The notes: generated by a model from the sequence alone, not told the origin. DNA of 64,000 bases from Gymnothorax reevesii (GCA_029721435.1 CM056583.1:79054620-79118619), one strand, 5' to 3'. Counted from the first letter of the stretch, positions 26,787 to 40,922 are shown. Numbers and translations: made by a program.

Positions 26787-28569
26787 TCTACCCCAGGGTC
26801 TTCCTTTCTAAAACAGATAGAGAATTACATTCCTCCAGAGGATGCAAGGTATTAGTGTCTAAAAAGTCTGCTCACTGGAGCTCTCTTCTGTCCACTTATG
26901 CTCAGCATTAAAACTCCTGCTCTTCGAGCAGTAGTGGCCATACAGGTAACCAGAGTTAAGGTTCATGAGGCCTGGACCTTCTTGTAAGTTGTAACACAAG
27001 CAGTATAAAATGTGACATAAGAGGGTGGGATGTAAAAAAGCTGCTGGCAATTATCAACATCATATTCTAATTCGTTAGGGCAATGAGACTCATCACTCCA
27101 CCAGGAAAACATCCCAGAGTTTTCTATACAGCAGCAAAGATCATCCACTGGTGTTGTCCTGTTGGTAAGATGTTATCTTGATTATTCATCCTTCATTGAA
27201 TAGGGTAACGCATTGTGTAATCTCATATGCAACTCAGCTCTCTGTAAGCTCTCTGTAAATTAACAGTACTCTTCAAAAGTGTAGAATCACTGAGAAATAT
27301 TTGTTATTTTATTTTGAAAGAAAACAATACTTTTGTTTTTTTCAAACAGCCAAGTATTCATTGATTATTCTGACCTTATTTCAGGAATTGTACTGTGACA
27401 AAAGACTTTTTTAGGTGATAGTGAAGGAAAGGGGTGAGTTGATGTCTTCCTCTTTTTATGAAAGGTGCAAGTAGTTCTCATCTTAAAAAAATGAATATTG
27501 GCTCCCAAAAAAATTAATATCCGGGCAAACTCTTGCCTCCTCATCACCAGCAAAAGGTATGTTTAGCAAATTACATTTCATTTTTCGGACTTATAAAAAA
27601 ACCATACAATTTGTATTATTGCTGGTCTGGAGACCTACATCTGGAGAATCACATTGAACTAGGCCCGTGGAGCTGAAGGAATAGGGAGCTCAGAAAAAAG
27701 CATCATTCTCTACTGCTGACTGTTCATTCAGAAATCTTCCTGATCATTTGTCTCATTGTTAGCTGTACTGCTGCCTTTATACATTTCTCTGTTGCTCGTG
27801 ATTGGTTTAACTCGCTGAGGGAAGTTCACATCATCCGTTTTTTTTCAGGCAAAATCTTGAGTTTTCACTAGTTTGTTGATTTTCATGTTTGTCAGTCTGT
27901 CTGTCTATGAGCACTCTAGTATCCGCAATTCTTCAGTGATTGACTTGAAATTTTTAACACTGGAGGCCATATGTCCAAGAGAAAAGCTTATTTGAGAAGA
28001 TAAGGTCAGAGGTAAGTGTAATGGTTGTAGAAAAGCATAAAAACCTCCTATTTGCCAGTATCTGTCTGCCAAAAATTTACTGAAACATGGAACGAATGAC
28101 ATAATGTTCTGTTTCTCTCATGTTCTCTGGTTTATGTGCGTGTCATTAAGGGAAAGATTTAATTTGTCTGGCTTTCTACGTCTGTGTTTGTTTACCTGTG
28201 CTCAATCTAGCGTCCACTATTCTTCAGCTTTTGACTTTGAGTTTGTACCATACAAAGCCATATTTCGAAAGAGGAAGATGGTCATTTTTGGCTTGGCAAG
28301 GTGTAATGTCAAGGTCGTAGAAAAGGTAAAGCTTCTTTTGGCCTTAATCTCGTTCAAAAAAATATCAGAAAGATAGAATGAACGCCAAAATATTTTAACT
28401 TTTATCAAATGCCGTTACATGCGTTTCTTCTTATTTGCTTTTTTTTGTTTTGCTTTTTCAGAATTTGAAAAAGCTGCCATCTTTGACCCTGAGAACAACA
28501 GACAAAAAGCAAGACCCTGATTGGAGGGCTGCACTCATGATGGACATGTCATTTTTGTGAATGCCGACC
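26787..28569 (+). repeat. Array unit 16 (1,783 bp)
   Basis: Shares a one-base deletion (gaaatatttgttatt near 27293) and cttcagtgattg near 27931 with unit 19 only. A change to ggccttaatctcg near 28340 removes the usual stop of the 80-codon plus-strand ORF and extends it to 90 codons. Confidence 0.9.
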
Positions 28570-30349
28570 TCTACCTCAGGGTCTTCCTTTCTAAAACAGA
28601 TAGAGAATTACATTCCTCCAGAGGATGCAAGGTATTAGTGTCTAAAAAGTCTGCTCACTGGAGCTCTCTTCTGTCCACTTATGCTCAGCATTAAAACTCC
28701 TGCTCTTCGAGCAGTAGTGGCCATACAGGTAACCAGAGTTAAGGTTCATAAGGCCTGGACCTTCTTGTAAGTTGTAACACAAGCAGTATAAAATGTGACA
28801 TAAGAGGGTGGGATTTAAAAAAGCTGCTGGCAATTATCAACATCTTATTCTAATTCGTTAGGGCAATGAGACTCATCACTCCACCAGTAAAACATCCCAG
28901 AGTTTTCTATTCGGCAGCAAAGATCATCCACTGGTGTTGTCCTGTTGGTGAGATTTTATCTTGATTATTCATCCTTCATTGAATAGGGTAACGCATTGTG
29001 TAATCTCATATGCAACTCAGCTCTCTGTAAGCTCTCTGTAAATTAACAGTACTCTTCAAAAGTGTGGAATCACTGAGAAATATTTTGTTATTTTATTTTG
29101 AAAAAAATTAATACTTTTTTTTTCAAACAGCCAAGTATTCATTGATTAATCTGACCTTATTTCAGGAATTGTACTGTGACAAAAGACTTTTTTAGGTGAT
29201 AGTGAAGGAAAGGGGTGAGTTGAAGTCTTCCTCTTTTTATGAAAGGTGCAAGTAGTTCTCATCTTAAAAAATGAATATTGGCTCCCAAAAAAATTAATGT
29301 CCGGGCAAACTCTTGCCTCCTCATCACCAGCAAAAGGTATGTTTAGCAAATTACATTTCATTTTTCGTACTTATAAAAAAACCATACAATTTGTATTATT
29401 GCTGGTCTGGAGACCTTCATCTGGAGAATAACATTGAACTAGGCCCGTGGAGCTGAAGGAATAGGGAGCTCAGAAAAAAGCATCATTCTCCACTGCGGAC
29501 TGTTCATTCAGAAATCTTCCTGATCATTTGTCTCATTGTTAGCTGTACTGCTGTCTTTATACATTTCTCTGTTGCTCGTGATTGGTTTAACTCGCTGAGG
29601 GAAGTTCACATCATCCGTTTTTTTTCAGGCAAAATCTTGAGTTTTCACTAGTTTGTTGATTTTCATGTTTGTCAGTCTGTCTGTCTATGAGCACTCTAGT
29701 ATCCGCAATTCTTCAGTCATTGACTTGAAATTTTTAACACTGGAGGCCATATGTCCAAGAGAAAAGCTTATTTGAGAAGATAAGGTCAGAGGTAAGTGTC
29801 ATGGTTGTAGAAAAGCATAAAAACCTCCTATTTGCCAGTATCTCTCTTCCAAATATTTACTGAAACATGGAACGAATGACATAATGTTCTGTTTCTCTCA
29901 TGTTCTCTGGTTTATGTGCGTGTCATTAAGGGAAAGATTTAATTTGTCTGGCTTTCTACGTCTGTGTTTGTTTACCTGTGCTCAATCAAGCGTCCACTAT
30001 CCTTCAGCTTTTGACTTTGAATTTGTACCATACAAAGCCATATTTCCAAAGAGGAAGATGGTCATTTTTGGCTTGGCAAGGTGTAATGTCAAGGTCGTAG
30101 AAAAGGTAAAGCTTCTTTTGGCCTAAATCTCGTTCAAAAAAATATCAGAAAGATAGAATGAACGCCAAAATATTTTAACTTTTATCAAATGCCGTTACAT
30201 GCGTTTCTTCTGATTTGCTTTTTTTTGTTTTGCTTTTTCAGAATTTGAAAAAGCTGCCATCTTTGACCCTGAGAACAACAGACAAAAAGCAAGACCCTGA
30301 TTGGAGGGCTGCACTCATGATGGACATGTCAACTTTGTGAATGCCGACC
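28570..30349 (+). repeat. Array unit 17 (1,780 bp)
   Basis: The shortest unit. Starts tctacctcagg. Its right end resembles type D (actatccttcag near 29996, cttctgatttgc near 30207). Private gtcaactttgtg near 30329. Confidence 0.9.
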
Positions 30350-32136
30350 TCTACCCCAGGGTCTTCCTTTCTAAAACAGATAGAGAATTACATTCCTCCA
30401 GAGGATGCAAGGTATTAGTGTCTAAAAAGTCTGCTCACTGGAGCTCTCTTCTGTCCACTTATGCTCAGCATTAAAACTCCTGCTCTTCGAGCAGTAGTGG
30501 CCATACAGGTAACCAGAGTTAAGGTTCATAAGGCCTGGACCTTCTTGTAAGTTGTAACACAAGCAGTATAAAATGTGACATAAGAGGGTGGGATGTAAAA
30601 AAGCTGCTGGCAATTATAAACATCTTATTCTAATTTGTTAGGGCAATGAGACTCATCACTCCACCAGTAAAACATCCCAGAGTTTTCTATTCAGCAGCAA
30701 AGATCATCCACTGGTGTTGTCCTGTTGGTGAGATGGTATCTTGATTATTCATCCTTCATTGAATAGGGTAACGCATTGTGTAATCTCAAATGCAACTCAG
30801 CTCTCTGTAAGCTCTCTGTAAATTAACAGTACTCTTCAAAAGTGTAGAATCACTGAGAAATATTTTGTTATTTTATTTTGAAAGAAAACAATACTTTTGT
30901 TTTTTTCAAACAGCCAAGTATTCATTGATTATTCTGACCTTATTTCAGGAATTGTACTGTGACAAAAGACTTTTTTAGGTGATAGTGAAGGAAAGGGGTG
31001 AGTTGAAGTCTTCCTCTTTTCATGAAAGGTGCAAGTAGTTCTCATCTTAAAAAAAATGAATATTGGCTCCCAAAAAAATTAATATCCGGGCAAACTCTTG
31101 CCTCCTCATCACCAGCAAAAGGTATGTTTAGCAAATTACATTTCATTTTTCGGACTTATAAAAAAACCATACAATTTGTACTATTGCTGGTCTGGAGACC
31201 TACATCTGGAGAATCGCATTGAACTAGGCCCGTGGAGCTGAAGGAATAGGGAGCTCAGAAAAAAGCATCATTCTCCACTGCGGACTGTTCATTCAGAAAT
31301 CTTCCTGATCATTTGTCTCATTGTTAGCTGTACTGCTGCCTTTATACATTTCTCTGTTGCTCGTGATTGGTTTAACTCGCTGAGGGAAGTTCACATCATC
31401 CCTTTTTTTTCAGGCAAAATCTTGAGTTTTCACTAGTTTGTTGATTTTCATGTTTGTCAGTCTGTCTGTCTATGAGTCACTCTAGTATCTGCAATTCTTC
31501 AGTCATTGACTTGAAATTTTTAACACTGGAGGCCATATGTCCAAGAGAAAAGCTTATTTGAGAAGATAAGGTCAGAGGTAAGTGTCATGGTTGTAGAAAA
31601 GCATAAAAACCTCCTATTTGCCAGTATCTCTCTTCCAAAAATTTACTGAAACATGGAACGAATGACATAATGTTCTGTTTCTCTCATGTTCTCTGGTTTA
31701 TGTGCGTGTCATTAAGGGAAAGATTTAATTTGTCTGGCTTTCTACGTCTGTCTTTGTTTACCTGTGCTCAATCTAGCGTCCACTATTCTTCAGCTTTTGA
31801 CTTTGAATTTGTACCATACAAAGCCATATTTCCAAAGACAAAGATGGTCACTTTGGCTTGGCAAGGTGTAATGTCAAGGTCGTAGAAAAGGTAAAGCTCC
31901 TTTTGGCCTAAATCTCGTTCAAAAAAATATCAGAAAGATAGAATAAACGCCAAAATATTTTAACTTTTATCAAATGCCGTTACATGCGATTCTTCTTCTT
32001 TTCTTTTTTTTTGTTTCGCTTTCTCAGAATTTGAAAAAGCTGCCATCTTTGACCCTGAGAACAACAGACAAAAAGCAAGACCCTGGATTGGAGGGCTGCA
32101 CTCATGACGGACATGTCATTTTTGTGAATGCTGACC
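30350..32136 (+). repeat. Array unit 18 (1,787 bp), type A
   Basis: Type A marks, including gagtcactctag near 31473 and the private ccaaagacaaag change near 31833 shared with unit 7. Confidence 0.9.
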
Positions 32137-33920
32137 TCTATGCCAGGGTCTTCCTTTCTAAAACAGATAGAGAATTATATTCCTCCAGAGGATGCAAGGT
32201 ATTAGTGTCTAAAAAGTCTGCTCACTGGAGCTCTCTTCTGTCCACTTACGCTCAGCATTAAAACTCCTGCTCTTCGAGCAGTAGTGGCCATACAGGTAAC
32301 CAGAGTTAAGGTTCATAAGGCCTGGACCTTCTTGTAAGTTGTAACACAAGCAGTATAAAATGTGACATAAGAGGGTGGGATGTAAAAAAGCTGCTGGCAA
32401 TTATCAACATCATATTCTAATTTGTTAGGGCAATGAGACTCATCACTCCACCAGGATAACATCCCAGAGTTTTCTATTCAGCAGCAAAGATCATCCACTG
32501 GTGTTGTCCTGTTGGTAAGATGTTATCTTGATTATTCATCCTTCATTGAATAGGGTAACGCATTGTGTAATCTCATATGCAACTCAGCTCTCTGTAAGCT
32601 CTCTGTAAATTAACAGTACTCTTCAAAAGTGAAGAATCACTGAGAAATATTTGTTATTTTATTTTGAAAGAAAACAATACTTTTGCTTTTTTCCAAACAG
32701 CCAAGTATTCATTGATTATTCTGACCTTATTTCAGGAATTGTACTGTGACAAAATACTTTTTTAGGTGATAGTGAAGGAAAGGGGTGAGTTGAAGTCTTC
32801 CTCTTTTTATGAAAGGTGCAAGTAGTTCTCATCTTAAAAAAATGAATATTGGCTCCCAAAAAAATTAATATCCGGGCAAACTCTTGCCTCCTCATCACCA
32901 GCAAAAGGTATGTTTAGCAAATTACATTTCATTTTTCGGACTTATAAAAAAACCATACAATTTGTATTATTGCTGGTCTGGAGACCTACATCTGGAGAAT
33001 CACATTGAACTAGGCCCGTGGTGCTGAAGGAATAGGGAGCTCAGAAAAAAGCATCATTCTCTACTGCTGACTGTTCATTCAGAAATCTTCCTGATCATTT
33101 GTCTCATTGTTAGCTGTACTGCTGCCTTTATACATTTCTCTGTTGCTCGTGATTGGTTTAACTCGCTGAGGGAAGTTCACATCATCCGTTTTTTTTCAGG
33201 CAAAATCTTGAGTTTTCACTAGTTTGTTGATTTTCATGTTTGTCAGTCTGTCTGTTTATGAGCACTCTAGTATCCGCAATTCTTCAGTGATTGACTTGAA
33301 ATTTTTAACACTGGAGGCCATATGTCCAAGAGAAAAGCTTATTTGAGAAGATAAGGTCAGAGGTAAGTGTAATGGTTGTAGAAAAGCATAAAAACCTCCT
33401 ATTTGCCAGTATCTGTCTGCCAAAAATTTACTGAAACATGGAACGAATGACATAATGTTCTGTTTCTCTCATGTTCTCTGGTTTATAGGCGTGTCATTAA
33501 GGGAAAGATTTAATTTGTCTGGCTTTCTACGTCTGTGTTTGTTTACCTGTGCTCAATCTAGCGTCCACTATTCTTCAGCTTTTGACTTTGAATTTGTACC
33601 ATACAAAGCCATATTTCCAAAGAGGAAGATGGTCATTTTTGGCTTGGCAAGGTGTAATGTCAAGGTCGTAGAAAAGGTAAAGCTTCTATTGGCCTAAATC
33701 TCGTTCAAAAAAATATCAGAAAGATAGAATGAACGCCAAAATATTTTAACTTTTATCAAATGCCGTTACATGCGTTTCTTCTTATTTGCTTTTTTTTGTT
33801 TTGCTTTTTCAGAATTTGAAAAAGCTGCCATCTTTGACCCTGAGAACAACAGACAAAAAGCAAGACCCTGATTGGAGGGCTGCACTCATGATGGACATGT
33901 CATTTTTGTGAATGCTGACC
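32137..33920 (+). repeat. Array unit 19 (1,784 bp)
   Basis: Matches unit 16 at its private deletion (near 32643) and at cttcagtgattg near 33282, an offset of about 5,350 bp. Private ggtttataggcgtg near 33480. Confidence 0.9.
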
Positions 33921-35703
33921 TCTACCCCAGGGTCTTCCTTTCTAAAACAGATAGAGAATTACATTCCTCCAGAGGATGCAAGGTATTAGTGTCTAAAAAG
34001 TCTGCTCACTGGAGCTCTCTTCTGTCCACTTATGCTCAGCATTAAAACTCCTGCTCTTCGAGCAGTAGTGGCCATACAGGTAACCAGAGATAAGGTTCAT
34101 AAGGCCTGGACCTTCTTGTAAGTTGTAACACAAGCAGTATAAAATGTGACATAAGAGGGTGGGATGTAAAAAAGCTGCTGGCAATTATCAACATCTTATT
34201 CTAATTCGTTAGGGCAATGAGACTCATCACTCCACCAGTAAAACATCCCAGAGTTTTCTATTCAGCAGCAAAGATCATCCACTGGTGTTGTCCTGTTGGT
34301 GAGATTTTATCTTGATTATTCATCCTTCATTGAATAGGGTAACGCATTGTGTAATCTCATATGCAACTCAGCTCTCTGTAAGCTCTCTGTAAATTAACAG
34401 TACTCTTCAAAAGTGTGGAAAATACTGAGAAATATTTTGTTATTTTATTTTGAAAGAAATTAATACTTTTTTTTTCAAACAGCCAAGTATTGATTGATTA
34501 ATCTGACCTTATTTCAGGAATTGTACTGTGACAAAAGACTTATTTAGGTGATAGTGAAGGAAAGGGGTGAGTTGAAGTCTTCCTCTTTTTATGAAAGGTG
34601 CAAGTAGTTCTCATCTTAAAAAATGAATATTGGCTCCCAAAAAAATTAATGTCCGGGAAAACTCTTGCCTCCTCATCACCAGCAAAAGGTATGTTTAGCA
34701 AATTACATTTCATTTTTCGTACTTATAAAAAAACCATACAATTTGTATTATTGCTGGTCTGGAGACCTTCATCTGGAGAATAACATTGAACTAGGCCCGT
34801 GGAGCTGAAGGAATAGGGAGCTCAGAAAAAAGCATCATTCTCCACTGGGGACTGTTCATTCAGAAATCTTCCTGATCATTTGTCTCATTGTTAGCTGTAC
34901 TGCTGTCTTTATACATTTCTCTGTTGCTCGTGATTGGTTTAACTCGCTGAGGGAAGTTCACATCATCCGTTTTTTTTCAGGCAAAATCTTGAGTTTTCAC
35001 TAGTTTGTTGATTTTCATGTTTGTCAGTCTGTCTGTCTATGAGCACTCTAGTATCCGCAATTCTTCAGTCATTGACTTGAAATTTTTAACACTGGAGGCC
35101 ATATGTCCAAGAGAAAAGCTTATTTGAGAAGATAAGGTCAGAGGTAAGTGTCATGGTTGTAGAAAAGCATAAAAACCTCCTATTTGCCAGTATCTCTCTT
35201 CCAAAAATTTATTGAAACATGGAACGAATGACATAATGTTCTGTTTCTCTCATGTTCTCTGGTTTATGTGCGTGTCATTAAGGGAAAGATTTAATTTGTC
35301 TGGCTTTCTACGTCTGTGTTTGTTTACCTGTGCTCAATCTAGCGTCCACTATTCTTCAGCTTTTGACTTTGAATTTGTACCATACAAAGCCATATTTCCA
35401 AAGAGGAAGATGGTCATTTTTGGCTTGGCAAGGTGTAATGTCAAGGTCGTAGAAAAGGTAAAGCTTCTTTTGGCCTAAATCTCGTTCAAAAAAATATCAG
35501 AAAGATAGAATGAACGCCAAAATATTTTAACTTTTATCAAATGCCGTTACATGCGATTCTTCTTCTTTTCTTTTTTTTTGTTTCGCTTTCTCAGAATTTG
35601 AAAAAGCTGCCATCTTTGACCCTGAGAACAACAGACAAAAAGCAAGACCCTGGATTGGAGGGCTGCACTCATGATGGACATGTCATTTTTGTGAATGCTG
35701 ACC
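33921..35703 (+). repeat. Array unit 20 (1,783 bp), B-like
   Basis: B-like middle (attgattgattaatc near 34489). Private gtggaaaatactgag near 34414 and gacttatttagg near 34537. Confidence 0.9.
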
Positions 35704-37485
35704 TCTATGCCAGGGTCTTCCTTTCTAAAACAGATAGAGAATTGCATTCCTCCAGAGGATGCAAGGTATTAGTGTCTAAAAAGTCTGCTCACTGGAGCTC
35801 TCTTCTGTCCACTTATGCTCAGCATTAAAACTCCTGCTCTTCGAGCAGTAGTGGCCATACAGGTAACCAGAGTTAAGGTTCATAAGGCCTGGACCTTCTT
35901 GTAAGTTGTAACACAAGCAGTATAAAATGTGACTTAAGAGGGTGGGATGTAAAAAAGCTGCTGGCAATTATCAACATCTTATTCTAATTCGTTAGGGCAA
36001 TGAGACTCATCACTCCACCAGTAAAACATCCCAGAGTTTTCTATTCAGCAGCAAAGATCATCCACTGGTGTTGTCCTGTTGGTGAGATGTTATCTTGATT
36101 ATTCATCCTTCATTGAATAGGGTAACGCATTGTGGAATCTCATATGCAACTCAGCTCTCTGTAAGCTCTCAGTAAATTAACAGTACTCTTCAAAAGTGTA
36201 GAATCACTGAGAAATATTTTGTTATTTTATTTTGAAAGAAAATACTTTTTTTTTTCAAACAGCTAAGTATTCATTGATTATTCAGATCTTATTTCAGGAA
36301 TTGTACTGTGACAAAAGACTTTTTTAGGTGATAGTGAAGGAAAGGGGTGAGTTGAAGTCTTCCTCTTTTTATGAAAGGTGCAAGTAGTTCTCATCATAAA
36401 AAATGAATATTGGCTCCCAAAAAAATTAATGTCCGGGCAAAGTCTTGCCTCCTCATCACCAGCAAAAGGTATGTTTAGCAAATTACATTTCATTTTTCGT
36501 ACTTATAAAAAAACCATACAATTTGTATTATTGCTGGTCTGGAGACCTTCATCTGGAGAATAACATTGAACTAGGCCCGTGGAGCTGAAGGAATAGGGAG
36601 CTCAGAAAAAAGCATCATTCTCCACTGTGGACTGTTCATTCAGATATCTTCCTGATCATTTGTCTCATTGTTAGCTGTACTGCTGCCTTTATACATTTCT
36701 CTGTTGCTCGTGATTGGTTTAACTCGCTGAGGGAAGTTCACATCATCCGTTTTTTTTCAGGCAAAATCTTGAGTTTTCACTAGTTTGTTGATTTTCATGT
36801 TTGTCAGTCTGTCTGTCTATGAGCACTCTAGTATCCGCAATTCTTCAGTCATTGACTTGAAATTTTTAACACTGGAGGCCATATGTCCAAGAGAAAAGCT
36901 TATTTGAGAAGATAAGGTCAGAGGTAAGTGTCATGGTTGTAGAAAAGCATAAAAACCTCCTATTTGCCAGTATCTCTCTTCCAAATATTTACTGAAACAT
37001 GGAACGAATGACATAATGTTCTGTTTCTCTCATGTTCTCTGGTTTATGTGCGTGTCATTAAGGGAAAGATTTAATTTGTCTGGCTTTCTCCCTCTGTGTT
37101 TGTTTACCTGTGCTCTATCTAGCTTCCACTATTCTTCAGCTTTTGACTTTGAATTTGTACCATACAAAGCCATATTTCCAAAGAGGAAGATGGTTATTTT
37201 TGGCTTGGCAAGGTGTAATGTCTAGGTCGTAGAAAAGGAAAAGCTTCTTTTGGCCTAAATCTCGTTCAAAAAAATATCAGAAAGATAGAATGAACGCCAA
37301 AATATTTTAACTTTTATCAAATGCCGTTACATGCGTTTCTTCTTCTTTGCTTTTTTTTTTGTTTTTGCTTTCTCAGAATTTGAAAAAGCTGCCATCTTTG
37401 ACCCTGAGAACAACAGACAAAAAGCAAGACCCTGGATTGGAGGGCTGCACTCATGATGGACATGTCATTTTTGTGAATGCTGACC
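35704..37485 (+). repeat. Array unit 21 (1,782 bp)
   Basis: Private changes begin to accumulate: gacttaagagg near 35931, loss of about four bases before the T-run near 36240, attcagatcttat near 36281, and atgtctaggtcg near 37218, which shortens the 80-codon ORF to 69. Confidence 0.9.
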
Positions 37486-39270
37486 TCTACCCCAGGGTCT
37501 TCCTTTCTAAAACAGATAGAGAATTACATTCCTCCAGAGGATGCAAGGTATTAGTGTCTAAAAAGTCTGCTCACTGGAGCTCTCTTCTGTCCACTTATGC
37601 TCAGCATTAAAACTCCTGCTCTTCGAGCAGTAGTGGCAATACAGGTAACCAGAGTTAAGGTTCATAAGGCCTGGACCTTCTTGTAAGTTGTAACACAAGC
37701 AGTATAAAATGTGACATAAGAGGGTGGGATGTAAAAAAGCTGCTGGCTGTTATCAACATCTTATTCTAATTTGTTAGGGCAATGAGACTCATCACTCCAC
37801 CAGTAACACATCCCAGAGTTTTCCATTCAGCAGCAAAGCTCATCCACTGGTGTTGTCCTGTTGGTGAGATGGTATCTTGATTATTCATCCTTCATTGAAT
37901 AGGGTAACGCATTGTGTAATCTCATATGCAACTCAGCTCTCTGTAAGCTCTCTGTAAATTAACAGTACTCTTCAAAAGTGTGGTATCACAGAGAAATATT
38001 TTGTTATTTTATTTTGAAAGAAAACAATACTTTTTTTTTTTCAAACAGCCAAGTATTCATTGATTATTCTGACCTTATTTCAGGAATTGTACTGTCACGA
38101 AAGACTTTTTTAGGTGATAGTGAAGGAAAGGGGTGAGTTGAAGTCTTCCTCTTTTTCTGAAAGGTGCAAGTAGTTCTCATCTTAAAAAATGAATATTGGC
38201 TCCCAAAAAAATTAATGTCCGGGCATACTCTTGCCTCCTCATCACCAGCAAAGGTATGTTTAGCAAATTACATTTCATTTTTCGTACTTATAAAAAAGCC
38301 ATACAATTTGTATTATTGCTGGTCTGGAGACCTTCATCTGGAGAATAACATTGAACTAGGCCCGTGGAGCTGAAAGAATAGGGAGCTCAGAAAAAAGCAT
38401 CATTCTCCACTGCTGATTGTTCATTCAGAAATCTTCCTGATCATTTGTCTCATTGTTAGCTGTGCTGCTGTCTTTATACATTTCTCTGTTGCTCGTGATT
38501 GGTTTAACTCGCTGAGGGAAGTTCTCATCATCCGTTTTTTTGTCAGGAAAAATCTTGAGTTTTCACTAGTTTGTTGATTTTCATGTTTGTCAGTCTGTCT
38601 GTCTATGAGCACTCTAGTATCCGCAATTCTTCAGTCATTGACTTGAAATTTTTAACACTGGAGGCCATATGTCCAAGAGAAAAGCTTATTTGAGAAGATA
38701 AGGTCAGAGGGGTAAGTGTCATGGTTGTAGAAAAGCATAAAAACCTCCTATTTGCCAGCATCTCTCTTCCCAAAATTTATTGAAACATGGAACATATGAC
38801 ATAATGTTCTGATTCTCTCATGTTCTCTGGTTTATGTGCGTGTCATTAAGGGAAAGATTTAATTTGTCTGGCTTTCTACGTCTGTGTTTGTTTACCTGTG
38901 CTCCATCTAGCGTCCACTATTCTTCAGCTTTTGACTTTGAATTTGTACCATACAAAGCCATATTTCCAAACAGGAAGATGGTCATTTTTGGCTTGGCAAG
39001 GTGTAATGTCAAGGTCGTAGAAAAGGTAAAGCTTCTTTTGGCCTAAATCTCGTTCAAAAAAATATCAGAAAGATAGAATGAACGCCAAAATATTTTAACT
39101 TTTATCAAATGCCGTTACATGCGTTTCTTCTTCTTTGCTTTTTTTTGTTTTGCTTTCTCAGAATTTGAAAAAGCTGCCATCTTTGACCCTGAGAACAACA
39201 GACAAAAAGCAAGACCCTGGATTGGAGGGCTGCACTCATGATGGACATGTCATTTTTGTGAATGCTGACC
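37486..39270 (+). repeat. Array unit 22 (1,785 bp)
   Basis: More private changes than central units: gctggctgttatcaac near 37741, cagtaacacatccc near 37801, ctgtcacgaaagac near 38092, and a two-base gain in gaggggtaagtg near 38707. It has the longer form cctggattgg. Confidence 0.9.
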
Positions 39271-39342
39271 TCTACCCCAGGGTCTTCCTTTCTAAAACAG
39301 ATAGAGAATTACATTCCTCCAGAGGATGCAAGGTATTAGTGT

Positions 39343-39534
39343 CTAAAAAGTCTGCTCACTGGAGCTCTCTTCTGTCCACTTATGCTCAGCATTAAAACTC
39401 CTGCTCTTCGAGCAGTAGTGGCCATACAGGTAACCAGAGTTAAGGTTCATAAGGCCTGGACCTTCTTGTAAGTTGTAACACAAGCAGTATAAAATGTGAC
39501 ATAAGAGGGTGGGATGTAAAAAAGCTGCTGGCAA
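39343..39534 (-). other. Unit-internal minus-strand ORF with zinc-finger-like exon fragment (representative)
   Basis: A 63-codon minus-strand ORF recurs in about 17 units (for example 73-264, 5433-5624, 12577-12768, 28642-28833). Its middle reads GYLYGHYCSKSRSFNAEHKW. A diverged single-copy sequence at 47714-47777 on the same strand reads GYFHCLYCRVCRSSDAEHKF: 10 of 20 residues are identical, with a C-x2-C pair that the array copy has lost (second Cys is Ser). The DNA aligns at 39 of 58 bases without gaps by my hand count. Upstream on the minus strand another frame is open (C-rich, with FYIPPSYVTFYTACVTTYK). I infer that the unit contains a decayed piece of a coding exon, not a working gene. 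The ATG is not necessarily meaningful. Confidence 0.4.
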
Positions 39535-40922
39535 TTATCAACATCATATTCTAATTCGTTAGGGCAATGAGACTCATCACTCCACCAGTAAAACATCCCA
39601 GAGTTTTTTATTCAGCAGCAAAGATCATCCACTGGTGTTGTCCTGTTGGTGAGATGTTGTCTTAATTATTCATCCTTAATTGAATACGGTATCGCATTGT
39701 GTAATCTCATATGCAACTCAGCTCTCTGTAAATTAACAGTCGTCTTCAAAATTGTGGAATCACTGAGAAATATTTTATTTTATTTTGAAAAAAACAATAC
39801 TTTTTTTTTTTTTAACAAACAACAGCCAAGTATTCATTGATCATTCTCACCTTATTTCAGGAATTGTCCTGTGTAAAAGGACTTTGTTAGGTGATAGTCA
39901 AGGTAAGGGCTGAGCTGAGGTCTTCCTCTTTTTATAAAAGGTACAAGTAGTTCTCATCTTAGAAAATGAATATTGGCTCCCAAAAAAATTAATGTTCGGG
40001 CAAACCTTGCCTCCTCATCACCAGCAAAAGGTATGTTTGCCAAATTACATTTCATTTTTCGTACTTATAAAAAAAACCATACAATTTTATTATTGCTAGT
40101 CTGCAGACCTTCATCTGGAGAATAACAATGAACTAGTCCCGTGGAGGTGAAGGAATAGGGAGCTCAGAAAAAAGCATCATTCTCCACTGCGGACTGTTCA
40201 TTCAGAAATCTTCCTGATCATTTGTCTCATTGTTAGCTGTACTGCTGTCTTTAAACATCTCTTTGTTGCTCATCGTGATTGGTTTAACTCGCTGAGGGAA
40301 CTTCACTTCATCCATTTTTTTTTCTGGAAAAGTCTTGACTTTTCACGAGTTTGTTGATTTTCATGTTTGTCAGTCTGTCTATCTATGAGCACTCTAGCAT
40401 CCACAATTCTTCAGTCATTGACTTGAAATTTTTAACACCGGAAGCCATATGTCCAAGAGAGAAGCTTATTTGAGAAGATAAGGGCAGAGGTCAGTGTCAT
40501 GGTTGTCGAAAAGCATAAAAACCTCATATTTGCCCGAATCTCTCTTCCAAAAATTTACTGAAACATGGAAAGAATGACATAATGTTCTGTTTTTCTCATG
40601 TTCTCTGGTTTATGTGCGTGTCATTAAGGGAAAGATTTAATTTGTCTGGCTTTCTACGTCTGTGTTTGTTTACCTGTGCTCAATCTAGCATCCACTATTC
40701 TTCAGCTTTTGACTTTGAATTTGTACCACACAAAGCCATATTTTCAAAGAGGAAGATGGTCATTTTTGGCTTGGCGCGGTGAAATGTCAAGGTCCATGAA
40801 AAGGTAAAGCTTCTTTTGGCCTGTATCTTGTTCAAAAAAATATCAGAAAGATAGAATACACGCCGAAATGTTTTAACTTTTATCAAATGCCGTTACATGC
40901 GTTTCTTCTTCTTCTATTTTTC

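Noticed and set aside
39401..39415. Stem-loop ctgctcttcgagcag as a histone-type 3' end signal
   Set aside because: Loop and stem sequence differ from the histone consensus, and no histone coding is nearby.
1..40900. Unit as rDNA, 5S, snRNA or histone gene repeat
   Set aside because: I looked for typical landmarks of these genes (5S and U-snRNA signature runs, the histone 3' stem-loop) and saw none.
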